Assembly: GCA_030427965.1 (NCBI GenBank)
Contig: JAUICD010000023.1
Span: 1-48,188 of the forward strand
Reading direction: 5' to 3'
Source: Bdellovibrionia bacterium
Lineage (GTDB): Bacteria; Bdellovibrionota; Bdellovibrionia; Bdellovibrionales; JAUICD01
Length of the DNA stretch: 48,188 nt
Below, piece after piece: positions 33,093 to 41,001 of the stretch; positions within the stretch are counted from its first letter, which is position 1, and the number at the start of each line of letters is the position of its first letter. The position numbers were made by a program, and so were the translations under genes. A model generated the notes under the pieces. The model saw only the letters and a list, made by a program, of their open reading frames with translations. It did no database searches and had not been told where the DNA came from.

Positions 33093-33523
33093 AAGTTAGA
33101 ACGCTAGTGCTTCTTGGTTTAGTTCTTGTACAAGGTGCTTGTAAATCTATCGATAAGGAAAAGCTAAGCCAATTGGTTGCAGAAACTGAGAACTCTAGAA
33201 ATTCAATTACCAGTAGCGATTCTTTAACCACTGAATTTCTTGATAAACTATATGAATATGAACTCCATTTTATGAATTTGTTGTATTTTTTAGATGCAAA
33301 TAGTTCCAAAGCGTCAAAGCTTAAAGACACAAAAGAACTGGAAATGATTTGCTCCCAAGTGATTTTAGATAATACGACACTGCAATCTGTTCAAGATTTG
33401 TGTGTCGCACTTCCTTTCAAGGTTTGTCCAGACCTTTTCTATCGATACGAAGATGTGTTGAAGTCAGCCAAAGACATCCTCTATATGGAGACGGATATCG
33501 CATTAAATGGCTGTGGATCTTAA
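33089..33523 (+). CDS. Small helical lipoprotein, unknown
   Basis: The lipobox VQGAC follows a short signal. The rest is helical ([45 protein letters not shown]) with four more cysteines late (MICSQV, DLCVAL, KVCPDL, NGCGS), likely two disulfides. Third gene of the operon. Its 3' end overlaps the convergent copA ATPase gene by 21 bp, so the two transcripts run into each other. Confidence 0.75.
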   Translation: MKVRTLVLLGLVLVQGACKSIDKEKLSQLVAETENSRNSITSSDSLTTEFLDKLYEYELHFMNLLYFLDANSSKASKLKDTKELEMICSQVILDNTTLQSVQDLCVALPFKVCPDLFYRYEDVLKSAKDILYMETDIALNGCGS

Positions 33524-35692
33524 TCGAAGCGAGTTTAAAATAACTGACACAGAACTAAAGCTCATTGCTCCAGCGGCAATTATTGGGCTTAATAAAAGTC
33601 CAAAAGCTGGGTACAAGACCCCTGCCGCAACGGGAACTCCCGCAGCATTATAAACAAAAGCAAAGAATAAATTCTGTTTAATGTTGGCCATTGTTGACCT
33701 ACTAATACGTCTAGCTCTAACAATTCCCCGAAGGTCTCCTTTTACTAAGGTGACTCCCGCACTTTCCATCGCTACGTCAGTACCAGTACCCATCGCGACC
33801 CCCACATGAGCTTTTGCTAAAGCTGGAGCATCGTTGATACCATCTCCAGCCATAGCAACAGTACTTCCTTTCTGTTGGAGGCTCGAAACAGCCTCTACTT
33901 TTTGATCTGGTAGCACCTCAGCAACAACATCATCGATATCAAGTTGTTTTGCCACGGCTTGAGCTGTGGTTTTACTGTCACCAGTTAGCATGACAATCCT
34001 TATTCCCTCTGCGTGAAGGGCCTTAATTGCCTCAGGTGTCGTTTTCTTAATTGGGTCTGCAACTCCAATTAAGCCAGAGAACTCACCATTAATCGCTACA
34101 AACATGACAGTTTGCCCTTCAGACCTAAGGCGTTCAGATTCTTCGGTGGCGTTTCCAACACTAATATTCAAGGTCGTCATTAAAGCTTTGTTACCTAGAG
34201 CTACTTGAGACCCGTCAATTTCCCCTTTTACACCCATCCCTGTGACGGACTCAAAGTTTTCAACTTTAGAGAGTTCAACACCTCTACCTGAAGCTCCGTT
34301 TACTATAGCGGCGGCCAGAGGATGCTCGCTGCCCTTTTCAAGGGTTGCTACTTTTTGTAAAAAACTGTTCTCACTGATATCACTAAATGGCCTAACAGTG
34401 ACAAGTTTTGGTTTGCCCTCTGTTAATGTTCCTGTTTTATCAACTACCAAAGTGTCTACTTTCCGCATGATCTCGATAGCTTCCGCATTCTTGAATAAAA
34501 CGCCCAGCGTAGCGGCCTTTCCCGTCGCAACCATTATCGACATTGGAGTCGCAAGTCCCAGGGCACAAGGACACGCGATGATCAAAACTGCTACGGCATT
34601 GATTAGGGCATGCGCCATCTTGGGGTCAGGGCCAATCCACGCCCAGGTAACAAAGGTTGCGATAGCAATTAGGACTACCGCAGGAACAAAATATCCTGAA
34701 ACTTGATCAGCAAGTTTTTGAATCGGAGCTCGGCTTCGCTGTGCTTCTGCTACCATATGTACAATTCTAGATAGAAGGGTTTCTGCTCCAATTTTTTCAG
34801 CCTTTAAAACAAATGAGCCCGTTCCATTAACAGTGGCTCCGACAACCTTATCTCCAATATTTTTTTCTACAGGTATTGGTTCTCCTGTAATCATTGATTC
34901 GTCGATGGAACTCTGTCCCTCAACAACCGAGCCATCAACGGGTACCTTTTCACCGGGCCTCACTCTTAACAAATCACCTAAGTGTACATCTTCAAGAGGA
35001 ACATCCTCTTCGGCTCCATCTGGAAGGACTTTCCGCGCCGTTTTAGCTGCAAGTCCAAGCAGCTTCTTGATCGCCGCATTAGTTTGATTTCTTGCTTTTA
35101 ACTCGAGAACTTGGCCTAAGAGAATAAGAGTAACAATCACTCCAGCAGCTTCGAAATAAACTGCTACATGTCCAGAGGCATCCCGAAACGAAGGCGGAAA
35201 TATACCCGGTATCAGAGCTGCAATAACGCTGTATAAGTAGGCAACGCTAACTCCAAGACCAATTAGAGTGAACATATTAAGGTTCATTTTTCGAACAGAA
35301 TCAATCCCTCGAGTATAGAATGGCCACGCTGACCACAGGCAAACGGGCGTAGCTAGGAAAAACTCAAGATAAAGTTTAAGTTGCGGAGAAATCACCTTTG
35401 AAATTGGCTGCCCCGGTAGAAGATCTCCCATGGAAATAATAAAAAGTGGAAAAGTAAAAAATGCGGCAAGCCAAAACCTTCTCGTCATATCTTTTAATTC
35501 GACAGACTCTTCGTTTTCATCAGCAACCAGAGGTTCTAGTGCCATTCCGCAAATGGGACATGAGCCAGGCCCAACTTGTCGAACTTCTGGGTGCATTGGA
35601 CAAGTATAAATTGCACCGGGCTTCACCGGTTTCTGAGAAGAATCGTCTTTATGATCGTGGCTGTGTGAATGATGATGGCACTCTGATTCCAT
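33503..35692 (-). CDS. copA: Cu(I)-exporting P1B-type ATPase
   Basis: The 729-residue pump has a His-rich head ([11 protein letters not shown]) and a heavy-metal-binding module [25 protein letters not shown] in place of the usual HMA domains. Catalytic parts are complete: TGEP, ion-channel [21 protein letters not shown] phosphorylation site, [22 protein letters not shown]. The TM7 FVYNAAGVP and TM8 [16 protein letters not shown] match the Cu(I) subgroup. It is transcribed alone from a promoter with a CsoR-type operator, and moves copper from cytoplasm to periplasm where the oxidase and Cus pump act. Confidence 0.95.
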   Translation of the reverse strand: MESECHHHSHSHDHKDDSSQKPVKPGAIYTCPMHPEVRQVGPGSCPICGMALEPLVADENEESVELKDMTRRFWLAAFFTFPLFIISMGDLLPGQPISKVISPQLKLYLEFFLATPVCLWSAWPFYTRGIDSVRKMNLNMFTLIGLGVSVAYLYSVIAALIPGIFPPSFRDASGHVAVYFEAAGVIVTLILLGQVLELKARNQTNAAIKKLLGLAAKTARKVLPDGAEEDVPLEDVHLGDLLRVRPGEKVPVDGSVVEGQSSIDESMITGEPIPVEKNIGDKVVGATVNGTGSFVLKAEKIGAETLLSRIVHMVAEAQRSRAPIQKLADQVSGYFVPAVVLIAIATFVTWAWIGPDPKMAHALINAVAVLIIACPCALGLATPMSIMVATGKAATLGVLFKNAEAIEIMRKVDTLVVDKTGTLTEGKPKLVTVRPFSDISENSFLQKVATLEKGSEHPLAAAIVNGASGRGVELSKVENFESVTGMGVKGEIDGSQVALGNKALMTTLNISVGNATEESERLRSEGQTVMFVAINGEFSGLIGVADPIKKTTPEAIKALHAEGIRIVMLTGDSKTTAQAVAKQLDIDDVVAEVLPDQKVEAVSSLQQKGSTVAMAGDGINDAPALAKAHVGVAMGTGTDVAMESAGVTLVKGDLRGIVRARRISRSTMANIKQNLFFAFVYNAAGVPVAAGVLYPAFGLLLSPIIAAGAMSFSSVSVILNSLRLRSTAI

Positions 35693-35712
35693 TTTACTCC
35701 CTATTTATAGGT

Positions 35713-35729
35713 ATACGGGTAGAGGGTAT
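35713..35729 (-). promoter_or_regulatory. CsoR-type operator of the copA ATPase
   Basis: ATACGGGTAGAGGGTAT lies 20 bp upstream of the start codon. On the minus strand a TTTACA box with TTATAT 17 nt later ends at its edge, so bound repressor would cover the -10/start region. Confidence 0.7.
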
Positions 35730-36014
35730 ATAATACTTTATACTCTCATTTGTAAAGACTCAATAGATATAGAAAGTTAGAGCCGCAAATGGCTAGAGCC
35801 ACAATTAAACAGCGATATGGTTTCTATCTAGACGATTGTTCTTTACCTAAGCACGTGCCAATTGTTTGTAAGTTTAACACGGAACGTTATTGCAGTGTTG
35901 AAATAGGTAATCAGTGTTTTAGCTTTATCCAAGCTCTTGCGTCCGGACCACTAACACAGTCATCTCTAATGCCGAAGGGTGGGTGACGTTCATTTCTAAT
36001 TTTAAAGAAGGGGC
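35730..36014. other. Intergenic region
   Basis: About 285 bases between copA and the thioredoxin-like gene, both leftward. One rightward frame of 65 codons (35789-35986) is open but has no convincing ribosome site or motif. I see nothing else firm here. Confidence 0.4.
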
Positions 36015-36287
36015 TTAGCTGCTGCCAACGCCAGCGCTTCTTAATGCCTGCTCAGAAACTCCTCCATCTTTACAGCATTCTAAGAGTTTCCCATTAACCG
36101 CAACTGCTGGGAGCCTAGTAATCCCGTATTCTTCTGCCTTTTCACGGCATTCGTTCGTATCACAACCTTTATTTAGGTCATAGATAACAACCTCGCAACT
36201 CTCACAAGCCACATCTTTGACGAGTTTAATTGTGGGTTCGCATACCTGACATCCTGCTGTAAAGACCTCTACTTTACGTTTAGCCAT
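36015..36287 (-). CDS. Small thioredoxin-fold protein (CxxC)
   Basis: A 90-residue cytoplasmic protein: KVEVFTAGCQVCEPTIKLVKDVACESCEVVIYDLN with active-site CQVC, then ITRLPAVAVNGKLLECCKDGG with cis-Pro and extra cysteines. It belongs to the glutaredoxin/thioredoxin-like proteins common in mercury and arsenic loci. Divergent from merR and preceded by a MerR-type operator, so probably mercury-induced. It may pass Hg(II) between thiols, by inference. Confidence 0.85.
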   Translation of the reverse strand: MAKRKVEVFTAGCQVCEPTIKLVKDVACESCEVVIYDLNKGCDTNECREKAEEYGITRLPAVAVNGKLLECCKDGGVSEQALRSAGVGSS

Positions 36288-36323
36288 TTGAACCTCCTTA
36301 AGTTTTGTTTCCTTCCTAGATCA

Positions 36324-36355
36324 ATTATACGGTCTATACGTGGGTATAGACTCAA
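36324..36355 (-). promoter_or_regulatory. MerR-type promoter/operator of the thioredoxin-like gene
   Basis: Minus strand TTGAGT (36355-36350) and TATAAT (36329-36324) are 20 nt apart, too long for direct sigma70 use. Between them is a perfect inverted repeat GTCTATA - N6 - TATAGAC (36332-36351). A long spacer plus dyad is the mark of MerR-activated promoters. Confidence 0.8.
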
Positions 36356-36421
36356 GGAGTTTTAGGAGTTTTTCTCAGTTTTGGACTCTGAATCGCATTA
36401 TTTCGGTTCTAAGTAAGCTTC

Positions 36422-36453
36422 TTGACTCTATAGTACGGTATAGAGTGTATTAT
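36422..36453 (+). promoter_or_regulatory. MerR-type promoter/operator of the mer operon
   Basis: TTGACT (36422-36427) - 20 nt - TATTAT (36448-36453). The spacer contains the perfect repeat ACTCTATA - N6 - TATAGAGT (36425-36446). It directly precedes merR, which is thus autoregulated. Confidence 0.8.
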
Positions 36454-36459
36454 ATGGCA

Positions 36460-36867
36460 ATGGGGACTCAAGAAAATCTTAAAATTGGGGTTGTTGCTAA
36501 ACGATCAAACGTCAATGTCCAGACAATTAGGTATTATGAGCGTCGGGGTATTTTGAAACCTGAAAAAACCCTGGAGTCTGGATACAGACTTTATACTGAA
36601 GATTCTGTAAAAACCATAAAATTTATCAAGCACGCTCAAGAACTCGGGTTTAAACTTGAAGAAATTAAAGGTCTCTTAAACCTGAGAACGCCATCAGTAA
36701 GTCGATGCCAAACTGTTAGAAAAAAGGCTAAGTTGAGATTAGAAGGTGTTCAGACAAAAATAGCGATGCTTAAACAAATTGAAAAGACCCTAAAGCAACT
36801 TATCAACAACTGCCAGAAGAATAAAACTTCAAATGAATGTCCAATCATTGAGAGCATGGAGGACTGA
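36460..36867 (+). CDS. merR: MerR mercury-responsive regulator
   Basis: The N-terminal wing-helix reads LKIGVVAKRSNVNVQTIRYYERRGILKPEKTLESGYRLYTEDSVKTIKFIKHAQELGFKLEEIKGLL. Three cysteines match the Hg(II) site: SRCQTV, then NNCQKNKTSNECPII with the C-x8-C spacing of MerR. I start at ATG 36460 (or 36454); the longer in-frame start at 36340 would cover the operator. It twists the promoter when Hg(II) binds and would control both its own operon and the divergent thioredoxin-like gene. Confidence 0.92.
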   Translation: MGTQENLKIGVVAKRSNVNVQTIRYYERRGILKPEKTLESGYRLYTEDSVKTIKFIKHAQELGFKLEEIKGLLNLRTPSVSRCQTVRKKAKLRLEGVQTKIAMLKQIEKTLKQLINNCQKNKTSNECPIIESMED

Positions 36868-36869
36868 AA

Positions 36870-37535
36870 ATGAGTGCCGTGAAACTTATATATTTCGATG
36901 GATGTCCGAATTCTAAACACGCAAGGGCTTTGCTTCTGAGCTCTAAAATTGACTTTGAAAGTGTCAAACAAGATGAACTACCTGACAATCATACTTATCG
37001 GACTTATTCCTCCCCAACGATACTTAGAGACGAGGACGTTATTTTTGGCCAAAAACTTGAGCCTGGCGTTTCAGCATGTTCTTTTGAAAGGTTTGATGAG
37101 GACAAGATAAGAAAAAGCTTGCTTGGAGGACCAAATCAAAACTCTAAAAAAGGATTATTTGCCTCCATCGGATCATTGGGATCGGCTTTCACGGTTGGAT
37201 TGTGTCCTATCTGTGTTCCTGCCATTGGAGCTCTTCTGTCATCCATTGGACTTGGGTTTTTGACTAAAGAGGCTGTCCTAAAACCGATTCTGATTGTTTT
37301 TCTTGTCATAGCTCTTTCTGGTTTTCTCTGGTCCTATTTAAAGGAGCATAGAAATATCGGTCCACTTTTCTTTGGAGCAATAATGGGTGCGGCACTTTAT
37401 GTGGGTCGGTATGTTTATATAGGGCCATCTATAAATATGATCTTAATGTATGGTGGAGTTGCTGGAATTATAGGAGCGAGCATCTGGAATATATACCTTA
37501 GAAAGAACGCACCTTGTTCTGCGTGTAAGGATTGA
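36870..37535 (+). CDS. Thioredoxin-like / MerC-MerT-like membrane fusion
   Basis: Residues 1-85 look like a thioredoxin fold (KLIYFDGCPNSKHARALLL; SSPTILRDEDVIFGQ). From ~95 four helices follow, with GSAFTVGLCPICVPAIGALLSSIGLGFL matching the Cys-pair first helix of MerC/MerT mercury importers, and a tail ending CSACKD. It brings Hg(II) inward for detoxification in classical systems. The soluble first domain has only one Cys at the usual site (DGCPNS). It starts 2 nt after merR. Confidence 0.82.
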   Translation: MSAVKLIYFDGCPNSKHARALLLSSKIDFESVKQDELPDNHTYRTYSSPTILRDEDVIFGQKLEPGVSACSFERFDEDKIRKSLLGGPNQNSKKGLFASIGSLGSAFTVGLCPICVPAIGALLSSIGLGFLTKEAVLKPILIVFLVIALSGFLWSYLKEHRNIGPLFFGAIMGAALYVGRYVYIGPSINMILMYGGVAGIIGASIWNIYLRKNAPCSACKD

Positions 37536-37537
37536 AA

Positions 37538-37810
37538 ATGAAATATGTAATTGTTTTGTTACTTATTTGGTCTCCAACTCTTTTTGCTGAAGGAAAGGTT
37601 GTTTTGTTTGTGGAAGGGATGACTTGTCCCATGTGTGCAGGAAAAATTGAATCTAAACTTAAAGAGCATAAAGAGATATCAAATGTGGATATTGATATAA
37701 ATGCTGAAAAAATTGAGGTGAGCATAAAAGAAGGGCTAAGCTTGGAGAGAAAAGACATTGAAACCAAAATAGTTGAAGCTGGATTTAAAATTAAAGAAAA
37801 TACAAAATGA
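37538..37810 (+). CDS. merP: MerP-like periplasmic metal-binding protein
   Basis: A 90-residue protein with signal peptide ending LFAE, then an HMA domain: VVLFVEGMTCPMCAGKIESKLKEHKEISNVDIDINAEKIEVS. The GMTCPMC motif binds soft metals and passes them to the membrane importer. ATG 37538 has AAGG 7 nt upstream; a TTG two codons earlier is in frame. It overlaps the next gene by 4 nt (ATGA). Confidence 0.88.
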   Translation: MKYVIVLLLIWSPTLFAEGKVVLFVEGMTCPMCAGKIESKLKEHKEISNVDIDINAEKIEVSIKEGLSLERKDIETKIVEAGFKIKENTK

Positions 37811-38430
37811 TTTCTGGTCAAGAATCCGTTAAGTCTGAATATGCTAGGTTAGCAAAACAGTATGATAAAAGGTGGGATAAGTATGTTAGTAAAACTACCG
37901 AAGAGACTTTGAAATTCTTGGATCTATCCGAGGCAAACAGCCTTTTAGATATTGGGTGCGGAACAGGGCGATTGCTTGAGTTGATTCAAGATAAATCCCC
38001 TCAGGTTTCCTTGCATGGAATTGACCTGAGTCCAGAGATGATTGGAATTGCACAGTCTAAAATTCCTAAAGCAAACCTAAAGGTGGGAGATGCGAGTGAT
38101 CTCCCATACCCTGCAAATTCCATGGACGTGGTTACCTCCGTCAGTTCATTTCACTATTGGAGAAATCCTTTAGATTGCCTTGCAGAGGTAAGAAGAGTAT
38201 TAAAACCTCATGGCCAGTTTGTTTTGACCGACTGGTGTGATGATTATTTGACCTGTCAGATTTGTAATTTTCTTTTAAATATATTTAACTCTGCCCATTT
38301 AAAAACCTATAAACTGGAGGAGTGCGAGAAAATTTTAAAAGATTCAGGATTTATAGGTATTCGATCTAGAAAGTACAAAATTGACTTTCTTTGGGGAATG
38401 ATGACACTAGCTATGTCGAAGATGGAATAG
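37807..38430 (+). CDS. Class I SAM methyltransferase in the mer operon
   Basis: Motif I is SLLDIGCGTGRLLELI, then LHGIDLSPEMIGIAQSKI, VGDASDLPYPANSMDVVTSVSSFHYW and VLKPHGQFVLTDW. It is of the UbiE/ArsM-like type, 207 residues. A DWCDDYLTCQICN segment places three Cys close together, which could hold a soft metal or metalloid substrate. Coupled to merP by ATGA. Function unknown; metal(loid) methylation is possible but not shown. Confidence 0.85.
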   Translation: MISGQESVKSEYARLAKQYDKRWDKYVSKTTEETLKFLDLSEANSLLDIGCGTGRLLELIQDKSPQVSLHGIDLSPEMIGIAQSKIPKANLKVGDASDLPYPANSMDVVTSVSSFHYWRNPLDCLAEVRRVLKPHGQFVLTDWCDDYLTCQICNFLLNIFNSAHLKTYKLEECEKILKDSGFIGIRSRKYKIDFLWGMMTLAMSKME

Positions 38431-38439
38431 AGGAATATT

Positions 38440-38553
38440 TTGAGTGTATCGTGCTGTGATAACAAAACATCAGAACTAACATCACTTGCAAAGAAGCAGT
38501 CCAAGGTTTTGTGGATTGTGCTATCTATTTTACAAACTCCAGACACCCCCTAG
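38440..38553 (+). pseudogene. 5' remnant of a cation diffusion facilitator gene
   Basis: The first ~30 codons (TTG start, AGAGG 6 nt before) read MSVSCCDNKTSELTSLAKKQSKVLWIVLSI. This is the usual opening of short CDF transporters just before TM1. The frame then diverges (LQTPDTP) and stops at 38551-38553, so all membrane helices are lost. It is a deletion or insertion scar at the end of the mer operon, breaking near 38525. Confidence 0.6.
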
Positions 38554-38712
38554 TGGTTAGATCATTTATTGTCTTGAAATCTGCATTTCAGGTTCTAAAA
38601 GTCTCATTTCATGAATTATCAAAAACATCCCGTTAACATTTTGCGTCGAAAGAATGCCTGCAATCAACGGTATTTTTGACTTATGATCTCTAGGGTGAAC
38701 CCGCTCGGAATA
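38554..38712. other. Spacer after the CDF remnant
   Basis: About 160 bases with no gene. It holds the upstream region of the His-rich exported protein, whose promoter I cannot place with confidence. Confidence 0.4.
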
Positions 38713-39075
38713 ATGAATATATTTATTGCTATCTTTTTAAGCTTAAGCCTATCAATCAGCGCATTTGTAAATCTGGCTGTTTTTGATAACGAAAGCGAAC
38801 ATCTGGCTCAACATGCATCTGCTAACCACATTCATCATGAAAATATAGACGATTCTCCCCACACCCATACGCATAAACATAGTGATGGCGGAGAAGAACA
38901 CGAGCACGAACATGAACACTCTAAATTTGCGCACTCTGAAGTTAAGGTTCTAAGCTGTGAAGCCACTTTTGCATTAAATTATAATCCAAAAGATTCTCAA
39001 AGCGGGTTCGGTGAACAAAATTTAATTTCAAACCCACATCCTTCAAAAATTTATCGCCCTCCTATTTTTTCCTAG
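38713..39075 (+). CDS. His-rich exported protein, CzcI-like
   Basis: Starting at ATG 38713 (an upstream in-frame ATG lies at 38683) the product begins MNIFIAIFLSLSLSISAFVNLAV, a signal sequence. A His-rich part follows (HIHHENIDDSPHTHTHKHSDGGEEHEHEHEH) and the end is PHPSKIYRPPIFS. The ending resembles that of the exported protein at 20.2 kb. Such proteins are often small regulators or buffers of Ni, Co or Zn pumps. It precedes the HupE/UreJ-like gene by 38 bp. Confidence 0.65.
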   Translation: MNIFIAIFLSLSLSISAFVNLAVFDNESEHLAQHASANHIHHENIDDSPHTHTHKHSDGGEEHEHEHEHSKFAHSEVKVLSCEATFALNYNPKDSQSGFGEQNLISNPHPSKIYRPPIFS

Positions 39076-39113
39076 TTTTAATTTTGATTTAAATTTAAAA
39101 CTTAGGAGGAAAT

Positions 39114-39890
39114 ATGTTTAAGTTTATTGCTTACTTACTTCCGCTATTTTATTCGGCAAGTTCATTTGCCCATGGAATTAGCGAAGAGGCAAAAAAGGCT
39201 ATGATTGAAGGGGGATACCTTCAATATGTATGGCTTGGTGCTGAGCATATGATCACAGGTTACGATCATTTGCTTTTTTTGTTTGGTGTCATCTTTTTTT
39301 TAGCGACCTTTAGAGATATTGTTAAATTTATTAGCGTCTTTACTCTAGGGCATAGTATTACGTTAATTTTTGCAACTTTTATGGGAATAACTGCTAATTA
39401 TTGGCTGATTGATGCTGTAATTGCGATTAGCGTTTGCTACAAAGGTTTTGATAACAATAAAGGCTTTCAAGAGTATTTTGGAATGAAGAAGTCACCAAAT
39501 TTACTTATAATGGTGTTTCTTTTTGGCCTCATTCATGGGTTCGGTCTCTCGACAAGGCTCCAACAACTACCGTTGGGGGAAAAAGGCTTTGAGATGTTAA
39601 TGCGAATCGTTTCCTTCAACGTTGGAGTTGAATTTGGACAAATCGCAGCCTTACTTGTAATGCTCTTTATCATCAAGGAGCTCAGAAAATACCACTTGTT
39701 TAGTCGACTTTCTAGGGTGCTAAATGATGGATTAATGTTAGCTGGCTTCATGTTGTTATTGATGCAGCTTCACGGATATTTACACACATCAAACTCAGAC
39801 GAATTTGGATTTAGTGAAGACAATCACATTCACCATCATATGAAGATAGACCAACCACCTATTGAAGAATACAAACATGACAGTTTATAA
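39114..39890 (+). CDS. HupE/UreJ-like membrane protein
   Basis: The signal sequence ends SSFAHG. GAEHMITGYDHLLFLFGVIFFLATFRDIVKFISVFTLGHSITLIFA carries the HupE/UreJ_2 hallmark H-x3-D/H pattern, and a later FGLIHGFGLSTRLQQLPLG and MQLHGYLHTSN continue it. HupE/UreJ proteins move nickel or cobalt; this branch often sits with copper or nickel genes. The tail is His-rich (EDNHIHHHMK). AGGAGG precedes the ATG. Confidence 0.85.
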   Translation: MFKFIAYLLPLFYSASSFAHGISEEAKKAMIEGGYLQYVWLGAEHMITGYDHLLFLFGVIFFLATFRDIVKFISVFTLGHSITLIFATFMGITANYWLIDAVIAISVCYKGFDNNKGFQEYFGMKKSPNLLIMVFLFGLIHGFGLSTRLQQLPLGEKGFEMLMRIVSFNVGVEFGQIAALLVMLFIIKELRKYHLFSRLSRVLNDGLMLAGFMLLLMQLHGYLHTSNSDEFGFSEDNHIHHHMKIDQPPIEEYKHDSL

Positions 39891-39900
39891 GGAGATTAAA

Positions 39901-40260
39901 ATGAAAATATTTTTTACAATTACTATACTATTGGTTTCTTTTTCAAGTTTTGCAGGACCAGGACACGGCCACAGCCATAATAAAGAAAAAGGACACGGGC
40001 ATTCTCACGATTCATCACTTGTTTCAAAAGAAGATACCCAAAAAATCGCTAAGGATGAAATCAACAGACTAATCTAGAAAGGAAAGTTAGACCCTTCTTG
40101 GAAAAATGCTGAGTACAATTTTTCTGAAAAAAAGAAGTTTGGAAGTAAAACTGAATGGGTGGTTACTTTCAATAACGAAAGCGGCGTTAAAGGAAAAAGG
40201 CTTTACATATTTCTGAGTTTGTCGGGTAAATTTATTGCGGCAAACTTCACTGGAAAATAA
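39901..40260 (+). pseudogene. DUF6488-like exported protein interrupted by an in-frame amber codon
   Basis: Frame from ATG 39901 (AAGGAG before it) gives a signal peptide, then a His-rich piece (GHGHSHNKEKGHGHSHD) and VSKEDTQKIAKDEINRLI before TAG at 40075-40077. Beyond the stop the same frame stays open to TAA at 40258-40260 and reads KGKLDPSWKNAEYNFSEKK, EWVVTFNNESGVKGKRLYIFLSLSGKFIAANFTGK. That is the expected rest of a DUF6488-type protein. A single base change from a Lys, Glu or Gln codon explains it. It may be a recent pseudogene, or the stop may be read through. Confidence 0.75.
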
Positions 40261-40262
40261 GT

Positions 40263-40601
40263 ATGTTGGTTACAGTAGGCAAGACTATTGTTGCAGCTAT
40301 TCTGATTAGTTTTGTATCCTGGCTTTCTGGAAAGAGGGTTGGTTTGGCAGGGTTTTTAACAGCCCTGCCGCTTACAACTCTGCTTGCGTTGGCATTTTCC
40401 CATTTGGAGTGGGCAGATGCCAAACAATCAGTTGAGTATGCAAAAAGTGTTTTCTTAGCTGTTCCGTTTTCACTTTTGTTTTTTGTTCCGTTTTTATTTG
40501 CTGAGAAATTGAATCTAGGTTTCTGGACCTGTTATTCAATCGGAATTGGACTGCTTGGCATTGGGTATTTCACTCATAGTTTTTTAGGCAAACTACTTTA
40601 A
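40263..40601 (+). CDS. DUF3147-like small membrane protein
   Basis: The 112-residue protein has four hydrophobic segments: TIVAAILISFVSWLSG, LAGFLTALPLTTLLALAF, VFLAVPFSLLFFVPFLFA and WTCYSIGIGLLGIGYFTH. The ALPLTTLLAL motif recalls DUF3147/GlpM-like proteins. Function unknown. It follows the broken DUF6488 gene by 2 nt and would be cotranscribed. Confidence 0.65.
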   Translation: MLVTVGKTIVAAILISFVSWLSGKRVGLAGFLTALPLTTLLALAFSHLEWADAKQSVEYAKSVFLAVPFSLLFFVPFLFAEKLNLGFWTCYSIGIGLLGIGYFTHSFLGKLL

Positions 40602-40625
40602 AAAGAAAGTGTTCTTGAGGGGTTA

Positions 40626-40644
40626 GAGTTTTGAGTCAAAACTC
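40626..40644. repeat. Perfect 19-bp palindrome before dmeR
   Basis: GAGTTTTGA - G - TCAAAACTC. It could form an 8-bp stem ending the previous transcript, although no T-run follows, or bind a dimeric regulator. Confidence 0.5.
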
Positions 40645-40675
40645 AGATCTCTACTTTACTTTTATGCGTCGTTTA

Positions 40676-40697
40676 TATAATGTACTGGGGTACAGTA
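40676..40697 (+). promoter_or_regulatory. dmeR promoter -10 with RcnR-type operator
   Basis: TATAAT (40676-40681) is followed at once by TACTGGGGTACAGTA (40683-40697). TACT-G-tract-AGTA is the RcnR operator form, different from the ATA-N11-TAT sites of the copper genes. Confidence 0.7.
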
Positions 40698-40713
40698 TAT
40701 AAGGGCTTTTATT

Positions 40714-40992
40714 ATGGCACATGTTTTTGAAGATAAAAGAAGAATCATTTCGAGAATCAAAAGAATCAAAGGTCAACTTGAAGCCGTTGAGAGAAGTTTG
40801 GATGAAGAGAAGGATTGTTTTTCTGTCTTACAAACACTCTCAGCCTGTCGAGGTGGTCTTAATGGCCTTATTGGAGAATTGGTTGAAAATCACGTTAAAG
40901 AGCATGTTATGACTAGTCCAAATTCCCCTAAGACAAAAAAGGACAAGGCAGCACTTGAATTGATCAAATTGGTAAAAACGTACTGGAAGTAG
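40714..40992 (+). CDS. dmeR: RcnR/DmeR-type nickel-cobalt repressor
   Basis: This 92-residue CsoR/RcnR-family protein carries H3, C35, H60 and H64 (MAHVFEDK; KDCFSV; VENHVKEHV). That is exactly the RcnR Ni/Co ligand set, unlike the Cys-His-Cys set of the two csoR genes. It represses efflux until nickel or cobalt binds. It lies 9 bp before a DmeF-type transporter, the known dmeRF pairing. Confidence 0.9.
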   Translation: MAHVFEDKRRIISRIKRIKGQLEAVERSLDEEKDCFSVLQTLSACRGGLNGLIGELVENHVKEHVMTSPNSPKTKKDKAALELIKLVKTYWK

Positions 40993-41001
40993 GAAGTTAA
41001 A

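Noticed and set aside
35789..35986. 65-codon rightward frame between copA and the thioredoxin-like gene
   Set aside because: No ribosome site at normal distance, no recognisable features, and it faces against both neighbours.
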